Assembly (NCBI GenBank): GCA_910588135.1
Contig: CAJUOT010000043.1
Span: forward strand, 1 to 23,096
Origin: an uncultured Oscillospiraceae bacterium
Lineage (GTDB): Bacteria; Bacillota; Clostridia; Oscillospirales; Oscillospiraceae
Direction: 5' to 3'
DNA length: 23,096 nucleotides
Of the stretch, positions 5,442-12,888 are shown piece by piece. Within the stretch, counting starts at the first letter, position 1, and every line of letters starts with the position of its first letter. Both the position numbers and the translations under genes were made by a program. Under the pieces are notes generated by a model that was given only the letters and a program-made list of their open reading frames with translations, had not been told where the DNA came from and made no database searches.

Positions 5442-5607
5442 TCAGCCCGCCTCGGTGGTATCGGCGGTATTGATTTCAGTGTACTCGGCAATCCGGCGCA
5501 ACTCGTCCGCGAACATGATAATGAACGCTGATATTGCCATTGTCGTAAATCTTGATGTGGTCTACCAAGTCCGTGAGGATTTCGTGGGTGAGCTTGCAAA
5601 CATGATG
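5442..5607 (-). pseudogene. C-terminal remnant of a site-specific recombinase, frameshifted
   Basis: On the minus strand one frame reads KLTHEILTDLVDHIKIY then DNGNISVHYH (to about 5516), and after a one-base shift near 5514 the next frame continues FADELRRIAEYTEINT to a stop at 5442. Joined, the two pieces resemble the C-terminus of large serine recombinases of Clostridial transposons, which end with a 'DHIKIYxxGxISVxYxFADEL' type segment. The single base shift and the absence of any N-terminal part show a dead fragment. The family call comes from memory of the motif, not an alignment. It is further evidence that this junction has received mobile DNA more than once. Confidence 0.5.
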
Positions 5608-5715
5608 GCAGGTTCTTCAAAGTGATGTCATGTCAAATTTCTCAAAACAGACCACGGAATGCTCGAAAGTCCGCTGGACCTCGCACTTCCGGTCCGCACT
5701 GCGGAACGGTGTGGG

Positions 5716-5735
5716 AAGCGGTGATATCACCGCTT
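5716..5735. repeat. 20-bp perfect palindrome downstream of the LacI gene
   Basis: AAGCGGTGATATCACCGCTT is a perfect palindrome without a loop, in the 190-base gap after the LacI-family gene. No U-run of note follows on either strand. A dimeric regulator site or a poor terminator are both possible. The rest of the 5608-5801 gap holds nothing I recognise. Confidence 0.5.
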
Positions 5736-5801
5736 TATGCCGTACAAAAATCGAACGTCTGCGCTGCCCTTCCAAGCAAAGCAATTTGTGGCGCCTGGCG
5801 T

Positions 5802-6788
5802 TTAGGAGCTTTGACGATAGACGATTTTGTGGGGCAACTCCACTTTGATGGGGAGCAAAAGCTGCCGGTTCATCCGCGCCAGCAGGATATGGGCGGATAT
5901 ACTGCCCATTTCGGCAAGCGGTATCTGGGCTGTGGTTAAGCTGGGCTGGAAGTCGGTTGCATAACTGATATCTCCAACGCCCATTACTGCGGGGATGGGG
6001 ATGTCCGGCTTAGCCTGTTTCAGTATCTCAATCAAACCGATGGCGCTTACGTCGTTGACGCAGAAAATCGCGGTGGGCGGGTTTTCATGCGTCATGTATT
6101 CCCGGGCGGCCGCGCGTCCCCCCTCCATTGTCTGGGACACTTCAAAAACAAAGGAGGGGACTGTCTTCAAACCGGCATTTTCAAGGCCCTTCTGATAACC
6201 GCGGTAGCGCACGTCGCCGTCACATTCGCCGACATATCCAATCCGCTCGTGTCCCCTTGACGCAAAATACTGAACTGCGGCTTCCGCGATGCGTTCGCTG
6301 TTGCAGTACACCTGGTCAATATCCATGTGATAGGGGTTTAGGCCGGTACAAACCAAATACTCGCAGGCGGAACGCAAAAGCTTTAAATTCTGCACCTCGC
6401 ATTTTCCTAAAAGGATAAGCCCGCTGATATCTGCCAGACAGCCGATGTTTTGCAGTACGGCGTCCAGCATAAACGTCTTACCCAGCTGATGGCCAGCGCG
6501 AAGGATGGCAGCCTTCGCGCTTTTTTCGATCTGAAAATAGAACTCGTCCTCCAGGGATTCAGACCCCCGGGCCATGACGATTCCGATGCGGTAAACTGCC
6601 TTGGAGCGGCTGCTTTTACCGGTTCTCAAGTTCGCGGCGTGATCGTTGCGGCTGTAGTGCAACTCCTGCGCGGCGGCCCAGATCTCCTGCTCTGTTTTTG
6701 TGGAGGCGCATTTGCACCTTCCATTCAGAACGCGGCTGACAGTGGAGACAGAGTAGCCGGTAAGCCGTGCAATTTCTTTCAAACCCAT
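5802..6788 (-). CDS. LacI-family transcriptional regulator of the sugar operon
   Basis: 328 residues, ATG at 6788 with AGGAGG at 6 bases. Residues 2-25 are the LacI helix-turn-helix and hinge start: 'GLKEIARLTGYSVSTVSRVLNG'-type pattern (LKEIARLTGYSVSTVSRVL), followed by the hinge region near 'AANLRTGKS' (50-58). Residues 66-328 are the periplasmic-binding-protein-like ligand domain: 'RIGIVMARG' opens it, 'SGLILLGK' and 'HERIGYVGE' are the usual core strands, and 'PTAIFCVNDVSAIGLIEIL' and 'DIPIPAVMGVGDI' the standard C-terminal core. The ligand should be a sugar or sugar phosphate. The gene is divergent from the catabolic operon, with two LacI-type operator sequences in the shared region, so it most likely represses that operon and itself. 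Confidence 0.9.
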   Translation of the reverse strand: MGLKEIARLTGYSVSTVSRVLNGRCKCASTKTEQEIWAAAQELHYSRNDHAANLRTGKSSRSKAVYRIGIVMARGSESLEDEFYFQIEKSAKAAILRAGHQLGKTFMLDAVLQNIGCLADISGLILLGKCEVQNLKLLRSACEYLVCTGLNPYHMDIDQVYCNSERIAEAAVQYFASRGHERIGYVGECDGDVRYRGYQKGLENAGLKTVPSFVFEVSQTMEGGRAAAREYMTHENPPTAIFCVNDVSAIGLIEILKQAKPDIPIPAVMGVGDISYATDFQPSLTTAQIPLAEMGSISAHILLARMNRQLLLPIKVELPHKIVYRQSS

Positions 6789-6809
6789 GTGCTCCTCCTT
6801 TGGGACGGG

Positions 6810-6823
6810 TGAAAACGTTTGCC
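6810..6823. promoter_or_regulatory. LacI-type operator next to regulator gene
   Basis: TGAAAACGTTTGCC has the central CG and flanking A/T symmetry typical of LacI-family operators and shares AACGTTTGCC with the second site at 7079-7092. It lies just upstream of the regulator start codon, fitting autoregulation. It also resembles a CcpA cre box, so catabolite control is an alternative reading. Confidence 0.6.
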
Positions 6824-7078
6824 TTCATCCTCAAATGCTGCCGTCGGACCGGTCCGGATTTCCGGACAGGACATATGTACCTTTTAATTTGGATATCAGA
6901 CGGCTGGCCTGAGAAAACAAATGTTTTGGTTGAAATGTTGGGCAGAAGCGGTCATATTAACACAAAATTTGTACGATTGTCAAAAATTCTTCGAAATGGC
7001 CAGACAATTATTATGCGTTTTATATATTGTGAATTATAGCAAACGCCCCCCCTCTTTTCAACCTTTTTTGACCGTCTT
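6824..7078. other. Divergent intergenic region
   Basis: No gene seen. It holds an imperfect palindrome, GTCCGGA (6852-6858) and TCCGGAC (6861-6867) with a TT spacer, and a strongly A+T-rich block from about 6930 onward. The regulator promoter should lie here on the minus strand, but I see no clear -35/-10 pair. Confidence 0.4.
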
Positions 7079-7092
7079 TGCGAACGTTTGCC
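7079..7092. promoter_or_regulatory. LacI-type operator upstream of catabolic operon promoter
   Basis: TGCGAACGTTTGCC, 269 bases (centre to centre) from the matching site at 6810-6823, ends 11 bases before the -35 box of the operon promoter. The pair could support DNA looping by a tetrameric or two-dimer LacI-family protein. Confidence 0.6.
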
Positions 7093-7102
7093 CTGGTTTT
7101 TC

Positions 7103-7131
7103 TTGCCAAACATAAAAAGAGATTTTATTAT
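7103..7131 (+). promoter_or_regulatory. Promoter of the catabolic operon
   Basis: TTGCCA (7103-7108), 17-base spacer, TATTAT (7126-7131). The start would be near 7138, 47 bases before the first gene. The sub-consensus boxes suit a regulated promoter. Confidence 0.6.
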
Positions 7132-7184
7132 TGAAAACATAGACAGCAAGTCTAACAAAAAAATAGAAAGGCGGTGGTAAAAAG

Positions 7185-8030
7185 ATGGGTGAATTGACGA
7201 TCGAAAATGAGCTGCTGCGAATCAAGGTAGCTCAGACAGGGGGATGCCTTGTATCGGTTTATGACAAGGAACGCGGCATGGAGCTGATGTGGCAGGGTGA
7301 CCCGGCGACATGGCGGTATCAGGACGTGGTGATTTTTCCACTTGTGGGCAAGCTGAGGGATGGCTATCTGGTGGATGGGACGCGGTATGAGTTCCGCCTG
7401 CCCCACGGCGTGGCCCGGTGGGAGACCTTTGCCGTGGAGGAGCACACCAGGGAGCGGCTGGTTCTCCGGCTGGAGAGCAATGAAGAAACGCTGAGCCGGT
7501 ATCCCTACCGTTTTTGCCTGCGGTTGATCTACCAGCTTGAGGGGAAAAGGTACTCCCTGACCTATGCCGTATCCAATCTGGATGGAAAGCGGATGCCGTA
7601 TCAGGTGGGCGCCCATGCAGGCTTTCAAACAGTGGGCAAGACGGTTCGGGTGGAATTTGACGAGGACGCTGCACTGAATTACCTGCCCTTTGACGGGATA
7701 TTGCACCGTCCGGCGCAGCAGCTTTCCCCCAATGGCACACTGGAGCTGTGCAAAGAGGTCTATGACGAAAAAACTTCGCTGGTGCTAGATCACCCCTGCG
7801 GCGGCTGCACCGTCATCCGGGAGGACGGTGTGAAACTGCGCTACCAGTGGCAGGACGCGCCCTACGTCACCCTTTGGGGGTTTTCCAAGGGCGGGGAGTT
7901 CCTGTGCGTGGAGCCGTGGTGGGGGATATGTGAGGAGGAAGCTACGCCGCGGGAGCTGGAACGAAAAACTGATCTTTATTACGCTGATGCGCGGGAATCT
8001 CATCACACCTACAGCTGCGAAATCATATGA
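7185..8030 (+). CDS. LacX-like aldose 1-epimerase family protein
   Basis: 281 residues, ATG at 7185 with a GGCGGTGG ribosome site. It follows the galactose-mutarotase fold of the LacX branch: 'VVIFPLVGKLRDG' (48-60), 'LPHGVARWETF' (72-82, H74), 'YQVGAHAGFQ' (139-148, H144) and 'FLCVEPWWGI' (239-248, E243). The two histidines and the glutamate are at the positions expected for ring-opening acid-base catalysis. Such enzymes interconvert alpha and beta anomers of free aldoses. As first gene of the operon it suggests that the imported sugar enters as a free reducing sugar whose anomer must be adjusted. Sulfoquinovose and lactose operons also begin with or include such mutarotases. The exact sugar cannot be read from the sequence. 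Confidence 0.85.
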   Translation: MGELTIENELLRIKVAQTGGCLVSVYDKERGMELMWQGDPATWRYQDVVIFPLVGKLRDGYLVDGTRYEFRLPHGVARWETFAVEEHTRERLVLRLESNEETLSRYPYRFCLRLIYQLEGKRYSLTYAVSNLDGKRMPYQVGAHAGFQTVGKTVRVEFDEDAALNYLPFDGILHRPAQQLSPNGTLELCKEVYDEKTSLVLDHPCGGCTVIREDGVKLRYQWQDAPYVTLWGFSKGGEFLCVEPWWGICEEEATPRELERKTDLYYADARESHHTYSCEII

Positions 8031-8229
8031 GGCTCAATAGGCGAGAATGGTTCAGCGCCTGGACACATTGATAAAGGCGGGAAAATTTGACGGTCAATCT
8101 GCCTTCCGGCCCAGGCGGAACACGAACGAAAAAACGAAAGGAGAACCAGGATATTTCACGCAGGTATCAGGCCGTGCCCTCAGTACGTCCACAACAATAC
8201 ATCACATTTAATTTCAGGAGGAAAACAAA
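8031..8229 (+). other. 199-base gap inside operon, with a doubtful 54-codon frame
   Basis: A frame from ATG 8047 to TAA 8211 would encode 54 residues beginning MVQRLDTLIKAGKFDG. It has no good ribosome site and no family I recognise, and the downstream half looks like untranslated leader. The gap ends with an AGGAGG site for the SIS gene. A decayed gene is possible. Confidence 0.3.
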
Positions 8230-8964
8230 ATGAATAAGGCACAAGAATTTATGAATTACGCCATCAACGAGCTGCGGACCATTATGGAGGTGGAGGCGGA
8301 AAACATTGAAAAGGCCGCAGTGGCCGTGAAGGACACCATGGCCCGGGGCGGTATGCTCTATACCTTCGGCACAGGCCACTCCACTATGCTGTGCATGGAA
8401 ACCTTCCGCCGGGCGGGCGGTCTGGCCGCGTGCTACCCCATCCTGGAGGACAGGCTTATGCCCCATTTGATTAAGAAGCCTGAGGACGTTATGCTGGAGC
8501 GGAAAGAGGGCATTACGGCGGAGGTGTTTCAACGCTATCCCTTCAAAAAGGGTGACACAATGCTGGTGTACTGCTACGGCGGCAAGAACGCCACCTCGGT
8601 AGACGCCTGCCTGCTGTGTAAGGAGCTGGGTATTACCAGTATCGGCATATCCAGCGTGGAGCACGCCAACGCCGTGGGCGCCCACCACTCCTCCGGGCTG
8701 CTGGTCCACCAGGCCTGCGACATCTCCATCGACAACCACGGCCCGGTAGGGGATGCCGCCATTGAATTTGACGGCTTCACCGCCGGCCCCATCTCCACCC
8801 TGGCCGGGGCCGCCATTGCCCAGGCCATCACCTGCCGGGCCATCGAGCTTATGCTGGAGGAGAACATCAAGCCCGAGGTGTTTCTCAGCTCCAACGTCCC
8901 CGCCGGGGATGAGTTTAACAAGCCTATGATGGAGAAATACCGGAAGATCATCCCCTTTATGTAA
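8230..8964 (+). CDS. SIS-domain phosphosugar protein (COG4821 type)
   Basis: 244 residues, ATG at 8230 with AGGAGG. One SIS domain covers most of the chain: 'GGMLYTFGTGHSTML' (40-54) is the phosphate-binding start, 'LVYCYGGKNATSVDACLLCKELG' in pieces (112-134) is the second nucleotide-like strand-helix and 'FDGFTAGPISTLAGAAIAQAI' in pieces supplies the dimer helix. A conserved 'LERKEG' (89-94) carries acidic residues in the place where MurQ-type etherases keep catalytic glutamates, though overall length and motifs are not MurQ. SIS proteins isomerise, deaminate or cleave phosphosugars, or sense them. With NagA and NagB in the operon, a role on an N-acetylhexosamine-6-phosphate derivative is likely. 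Cytoplasmic. Confidence 0.8.
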   Translation: MNKAQEFMNYAINELRTIMEVEAENIEKAAVAVKDTMARGGMLYTFGTGHSTMLCMETFRRAGGLAACYPILEDRLMPHLIKKPEDVMLERKEGITAEVFQRYPFKKGDTMLVYCYGGKNATSVDACLLCKELGITSIGISSVEHANAVGAHHSSGLLVHQACDISIDNHGPVGDAAIEFDGFTAGPISTLAGAAIAQAITCRAIELMLEENIKPEVFLSSNVPAGDEFNKPMMEKYRKIIPFM

Positions 8965-8972
8965 CGCGCGGC

Positions 8973-9030
8973 TCCACCCCCGGCTTCTGGCCGGGGGTGG
9001 ACGGATCGGCCTTCGGCGGGTTTCCCGCCG
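8973..9030 (+). repeat. Tandem stem-loops between SIS and permease genes
   Basis: TCCACCCCCGGC (8973-8984) pairs with GCCGGGGGTGGA (8990-9001), a perfect 12-bp stem, and CGGCGGG (9014-9020) with CCCGCCG (9024-9030). Neither is followed by a U-run, so they are not classic terminators. They probably protect or process the operon mRNA and set unequal expression. Confidence 0.6.
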
Positions 9031-9059
9031 GGAAGGTTCACAAGAAAGGTGGGCAGAAT

Positions 9060-9899
9060 ATGCAAGAGAAACATACTGCGGTTGGGACAGATGAGATATC
9101 AGGTGGTGGGCGGCCTGTGATCAAAATGCGCAAGCTGAAGGACTTCAGCGACACATCGTCGAAAAAATATAAGCTGCTTCTGATCTGCGGCATCCTGCTG
9201 GGGCCGTTGGTCTGGTTCCTCGTGACTCGGTTTGAAAAGCCGTCGCTGGTTCTGTCCACGCCGGAGGCGGTGTGGGCTGTCACCGTACAGCGCATCCGTG
9301 ACGGGTACTTTTTTGATGACATCTGGGCTTCGCTGAGCCGTGTGCTCAGCGGTTACGCGCTGGGTATGGCCTGCGCCATCCCCATGGGCTTTCTTATGGG
9401 CTGGTATAAGTCGCTGCGCACGGTGGTAAAGCCATGGCTGCAATTTTTTCGGACCATTCCGCCCATCGCCACAATACCTATTATGGTGGTGGCGTTTGGC
9501 ATTGGCGAGAAATCCAAAATAGCAATCATTTTCATGTCCGCGTTCCTCAGCAGTTCCATTACAATCTATCAGGGCATCAAGGAGACGGACAAGGTGCTGA
9601 TCAAGGCCGCCTATACCTTTGGCGCGCGGGACAGCGATCTGTTCCTGTACGTTACGCTGCCGGCGGCGTTCCCTTATATCTTGGTCGCGGCACGGCAGGC
9701 CCTGGCCGGTTCCTTTACTACCCTGATCGCGGCGGAAATGACCGGAGCCATGGCGGGACTGGGCGCGCGCATCCAGATTGCCAGCGGCGCGGCCCGCATT
9801 GATATCGTAATGATGGGCATCATTACCATCGGTATGCTTGGTTTTATCTTCGATCAGACCCTGCTGCGTCTCGAAAAGCGGCTCACGCGCTGGAAATAG
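9060..9899 (+). CDS. ABC transporter permease, SsuC/TauC family
   Basis: 279 residues from ATG 9060, which has GAAAGGTGGG upstream; an earlier start at 8997 lies in the hairpin region and lacks support. There are about six membrane helices; the first is at 38-56 (LLLICGILLGPLVWFLV). The cytoplasmic EAA loop that contacts the ATPase is at about 181-207 ('KAAYTFGARDSDLFLYVTLP' then AAFPYI), in the form characteristic of the nitrate/sulfonate/taurine/bicarbonate group (COG0600), as is 'FFRTIPPIATIPIMVVAFGIGE' split at 129-150. It forms the membrane channel of the importer with the following ATPase, probably as a homodimer. This transporter family usually carries small anionic or organosulfur compounds rather than neutral sugars, which is informative about the operon substrate. 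Confidence 0.9.
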   Translation: MQEKHTAVGTDEISGGGRPVIKMRKLKDFSDTSSKKYKLLLICGILLGPLVWFLVTRFEKPSLVLSTPEAVWAVTVQRIRDGYFFDDIWASLSRVLSGYALGMACAIPMGFLMGWYKSLRTVVKPWLQFFRTIPPIATIPIMVVAFGIGEKSKIAIIFMSAFLSSSITIYQGIKETDKVLIKAAYTFGARDSDLFLYVTLPAAFPYILVAARQALAGSFTTLIAAEMTGAMAGLGARIQIASGAARIDIVMMGIITIGMLGFIFDQTLLRLEKRLTRWK

Positions 9900-9911
9900 G
9901 AGGACAAGGCA

Positions 9912-10757
9912 ATGGCCAGAACAGTATTTGAAGTGAAGGATCTGCAAAAAGTCTATAAGGTTCCCGGCGGCAAGGATGTCCATGCCCTGAACAACGTGAG
10001 CCTGGTAGTACAGGAGAATGAGTTTATCTGCGTGGTCGGCCCCTCGGGATGCGGAAAAACCACCCTGCTGAACATTATAGCGGGACTGGAACCCTATGAT
10101 TCAGGTAGCGTTACGATTCAAGGCCAGCCTGTAATTGGGCCAGGGCCGGACCGGGCAGTGATCTTCCAACAGTACGCCCTGTATCCATGGATGACGGTGC
10201 GGAAGAATGTGGAATTTGCCATCAAGTTCCAGACCCACGATGTTTCCACAGGCCAGACAGACCCCGTGACGGGGAAGCCCGCCATGAAATCCGTGCATTA
10301 CACCAGGAAGGAGCGGGAGGCGCTGGCCCAAAAATACATCAACATGGTGAATCTGGAGGGCTTCGAGGAATCCTACCCCTCGGGGCTGTCCGGCGGCATG
10401 AAGCAGCGTGTGGCCTTGGCCAGGGGCTACGCCATCCACTCGGATGTGCTGCTGATGGACGAGCCGTTCGGCGCGCTGGACGCGCAGACCCGAGCCCAGC
10501 TCCAGGAAGATTTGCTGAGCACCTGGGCGCAGGAGAAGAAGACCTGCCTGTTCATCACCCATGATGTGGAAGAGGCTGTGCTGCTGGCCACCAAGGTAAT
10601 CATTATGAGCGCGCGGCCCGGACGCATCAAAAGTGCCATTGACATTGACCTGCCCTACCCCCGCAACCAGGCCACAAAAATGGACGGCAAATTCAATGAG
10701 TACAAGAACCAGATCTGGGATCAGGTTTACAAGGAGTATCTGGAAGTGAAGCAGTAA
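9912..10757 (+). CDS. ABC transporter ATPase, SsuB/TauB family
   Basis: 281 residues, ATG at 9912, AGGAGG upstream, 12 bases after the permease. Motifs in order: Walker A 'GPSGCGKTT' (43-51), Q-loop 'QQYALYPWMTV' (86-96), signature 'LSGGMKQR' (159-166), Walker B 'VLLMDEP' (179-185), D-loop 'GALD' and H-loop 'ITHD' with H217. It closely resembles SsuB/TauB/NrtD ATPases. Compared with the usual 240-260 residues it has an extra segment of about 24 residues at 108-131 (THDVSTGQTDPVTGKPAMK), in the helical part just after the Q-loop where the permease docks. It energises import by ATP hydrolysis on the cytoplasmic face. Confidence 0.93.
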   Translation: MARTVFEVKDLQKVYKVPGGKDVHALNNVSLVVQENEFICVVGPSGCGKTTLLNIIAGLEPYDSGSVTIQGQPVIGPGPDRAVIFQQYALYPWMTVRKNVEFAIKFQTHDVSTGQTDPVTGKPAMKSVHYTRKEREALAQKYINMVNLEGFEESYPSGLSGGMKQRVALARGYAIHSDVLLMDEPFGALDAQTRAQLQEDLLSTWAQEKKTCLFITHDVEEAVLLATKVIIMSARPGRIKSAIDIDLPYPRNQATKMDGKFNEYKNQIWDQVYKEYLEVKQ

Positions 10758-10786
10758 CGGGATTTATGGAAATGAAAGGGGTATAT

Positions 10787-11947
10787 ATGATGAAAAAGTG
10801 GTTGTCCATAATCCTCGCGCTCGTCCTGTGCATGGCCGTGCTGGTGGGGTGCAAACCGGCCAGCCCCAGCGAGTCCCAAGGCACCCAGGAGAGCCAGCCC
10901 GCGCAGCCGCTGGGCACCGTACGCTATGCATACCAGCCCAACAGCAGCTCTTTCAGTGCCGGCTATATGATCAAGGCATTGGAGCTGAACAAGAGGTGGA
11001 ATTTTGATATTGATCTGGTGGTTACCACCGGTCCCAATATTTATTCTGCGTTGTCCGCCGGTGAACTGGACATCGGCTATTTGGGCAACGGCATGGCCTG
11101 GCACTATTTTGAACCGGACAGCAAAATCGCCATTATCACCCTGGATAACCTGACCAATGACGACCGCCTGCTGGTCCGCACTGGCCTGGGCATCGGCGAG
11201 GATGAGACACTGGAATCCCTGGCGGAAAAGCTGCCCGGCATGACCCTGGCCTGCGACCTGACCACAACGCCCGGAACCTTCCTGCGGGGGCTGGTCAACG
11301 CCATGAACGAGGGCAGGGCGGATGCCGACAAGATCTGGTATGAGGACGTGGAGGGCGGCTATCCCCTCAAAGGCGCGCCGGAAAAACAGATCCTCATTCT
11401 GAATACCACCAACGCCAACATTACCGCCGCCATGCAGGACAATTCGGTGAACGGCTGCGTCACCTATGGCAACCCCCGGCAGACGCTGGAGCGGGAAACA
11501 GAGGCCTATGTGATGGCCGCGTCCCCCTTTACCCACCTGTCCAACACCATCACTCCCAGCACCTGGGCGGTAAACCGGGACTTTGCTGAACGAAACCCCG
11601 AACTGTTCCAGGCCTTTGTCAATGCCTTGGTTGAGGGGATGGATTACCGGCACCATGAGGAGAACTGGGAAAACTGCGCAAAAATGGGCATGGAATTTGA
11701 TCAGCTTTCCTATGAGGACTGCATTTCCAGAGCAGACGCCGCCTACTGGTTTGGACTGGATGATCTTCGCGATCTATATACCAGCGACGACTCCGACGGC
11801 TATACCTATCTGGAACAGATCAGAAATTCCCATATGGGTACCAACGGGCTGGATGCTGATACCGCGCCCCAGGCCAAGGATGTCATCCTGGTGGACTTCA
11901 TCCGCAACGCGGTGGAGAATGTGAGTGCGAGAACAGACACAAACTGA
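10787..11947 (+). CDS. ABC transporter substrate-binding lipoprotein, NMT1/SsuA-like
   Basis: 386 residues. ATG 10787 is preferred over the upstream ATG at 10766 because AAGGGG lies 6 bases before it and it yields a proper signal peptide. MMKKWLSIILALVLCMAVLVGC is a lipoprotein signal (two pieces: n-region MMKK, h-region to 20) with lipobox LVGC and lipidated C22, followed by a Ser/Gln-rich linker. The mature part begins 'GTVRYAYQPN' and has 'YSALSAGELDIGYLG' (about 83-97), the typical NMT1/TauA/SsuA segment of type II binding proteins that capture sulfonates, nitrate, or thiamine and riboflavin precursors. It is anchored outside the membrane and hands the substrate to the permease. There is no carbohydrate-binding SBP_bac_1 pattern, which is odd for an operon of sugar enzymes and suggests an anionic derivative. 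Confidence 0.88.
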   Translation: MMKKWLSIILALVLCMAVLVGCKPASPSESQGTQESQPAQPLGTVRYAYQPNSSSFSAGYMIKALELNKRWNFDIDLVVTTGPNIYSALSAGELDIGYLGNGMAWHYFEPDSKIAIITLDNLTNDDRLLVRTGLGIGEDETLESLAEKLPGMTLACDLTTTPGTFLRGLVNAMNEGRADADKIWYEDVEGGYPLKGAPEKQILILNTTNANITAAMQDNSVNGCVTYGNPRQTLERETEAYVMAASPFTHLSNTITPSTWAVNRDFAERNPELFQAFVNALVEGMDYRHHEENWENCAKMGMEFDQLSYEDCISRADAAYWFGLDDLRDLYTSDDSDGYTYLEQIRNSHMGTNGLDADTAPQAKDVILVDFIRNAVENVSARTDTN

Positions 11948-11960
11948 CACGAGCTGCCGC

Positions 11961-11989
11961 CAGGCCGCGCCGTGGCTCGGCGCGGCCTG
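11961..11989 (+). repeat. Stem-loop after substrate-binding protein gene
   Basis: CAGGCCGCGCCG (11961-11972) pairs perfectly with CGGCGCGGCCTG (11978-11989) around a 5-base loop, with no U-run. Such elements after binding-protein genes stabilise the upstream mRNA so the binding protein is made in excess. The hairpin lies in a 99-base gap before the NagB-like gene. Confidence 0.6.
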
Positions 11990-12046
11990 AGTTGTACCTG
12001 CCGGCGGCTGTGAAGCGCCGGGACTGAATGACGGAGGGATAATGCT

Positions 12047-12865
12047 ATGCAGGCATACTATGAAATTTCCGCCCAGGAGCTGGGCCGGAATTCCCGTATC
12101 CCCATCCTCAAGCTCGGGGATTCCGGGGAGGTGTTTTACGAGCTGGCTATCGAAATGGTGCGGGAGATTGAGAAAAACAACGCCGCTGAGCGGCGCACGG
12201 TATTCATCTGCCCGGTAGGGCCGGTGGGGCAGTACCCCATCTTTGTCCGTCTGGTGAACAGCCGGCGGATCAGCCTTGCCCACTGCTGGTTCATCAATAT
12301 GGACGAATATCTGAACGATGACGACACCTACATTGACAGTGGTGACCGGCTGTCTTTCCGGGGGTTCATGCAGCGGGAGGTTTATGACCGGCTGGACCCA
12401 TCCCTGGTCATGCCGCCGGAACAGCGGTTGTTCCCCGATCCGGCCCATCCGGATGGCATCGGGGAGAAAATCCAGGAGCTGGGTGGGGTGGATATTGCCT
12501 TTGGCGGCATTGGCATCAACGGTCACCTGGCCTTCAACGAGGCTCAGGACGGGCTTTCGGCGGAGGAATTTGCACAGCTTCCCACTCGGGTGCTGTCCAT
12601 CAGCCGGGAAACCCGCACGGCTAATGCCATCGGGGAGCTGAACGGCGCCATTGACGCGATGCCCCGGCGCTGCGTGACCATCGGTATGAAGGAAATCCTT
12701 GGCGCGCGGAAGGTTTGCATCGGTGTATTTCGGGAGTGGCACCGCAGTGTGGTGCGGCAGGCGGCCTATGGAGAACCGGGCGGGCATTTCCCCGCCACGC
12801 TTCTGCAGGGCCATCCGAATGCCGTGATCTTGACCAACAGCACAGCGGCCCAGCGGCCGTTTTGA
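12047..12865 (+). CDS. NagB-like glucosamine-6-phosphate deaminase/isomerase family protein
   Basis: 272 residues, ATG at 12047 with GGAGGG upstream. The NagB/SOL fold is clear: 'CWFINMDEYL' (80-89, catalytic-type D86, E87), 'GGIGINGHLAFNEA' (153-166, N158, H160, E165), 'TIGMKEILGARKV' (211-223) and 'FPATLLQGHPNAVIL' (248-262). The asparagine before GH is normal for Firmicutes NagB. Differences from true NagB: the sugar-phosphate loop, usually 'GSTP' or 'GGTP', reads 'PVGPVGQYP' (56-64), and the segment after MDEYL is longer ('NDDDTYIDSGDRLSFRGF' in pieces). It therefore belongs to a side branch whose substrate may not be plain glucosamine-6-phosphate. Expected reaction: deamination and isomerisation of a 2-amino aldose phosphate to a ketose phosphate plus ammonia. 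NagA follows 23 bases later. Confidence 0.8.
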   Translation: MQAYYEISAQELGRNSRIPILKLGDSGEVFYELAIEMVREIEKNNAAERRTVFICPVGPVGQYPIFVRLVNSRRISLAHCWFINMDEYLNDDDTYIDSGDRLSFRGFMQREVYDRLDPSLVMPPEQRLFPDPAHPDGIGEKIQELGGVDIAFGGIGINGHLAFNEAQDGLSAEEFAQLPTRVLSISRETRTANAIGELNGAIDAMPRRCVTIGMKEILGARKVCIGVFREWHRSVVRQAAYGEPGGHFPATLLQGHPNAVILTNSTAAQRPF

Positions 12866-12888
12866 GCATGGAAAGAGAGGTGTTGGCA

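Noticed and set aside
8047..8211. 54-codon frame between the epimerase and SIS genes
   Set aside because: No convincing ribosome site and no recognisable family; kept only as a note on the gap.
12047..12865. Asn instead of Asp in the NagB 'DGH' motif as a sign of inactivity
   Set aside because: Asn at this position is, as far as I recall, normal in Firmicutes NagB (NGHIGFNEP type), so it does not indicate loss of function.
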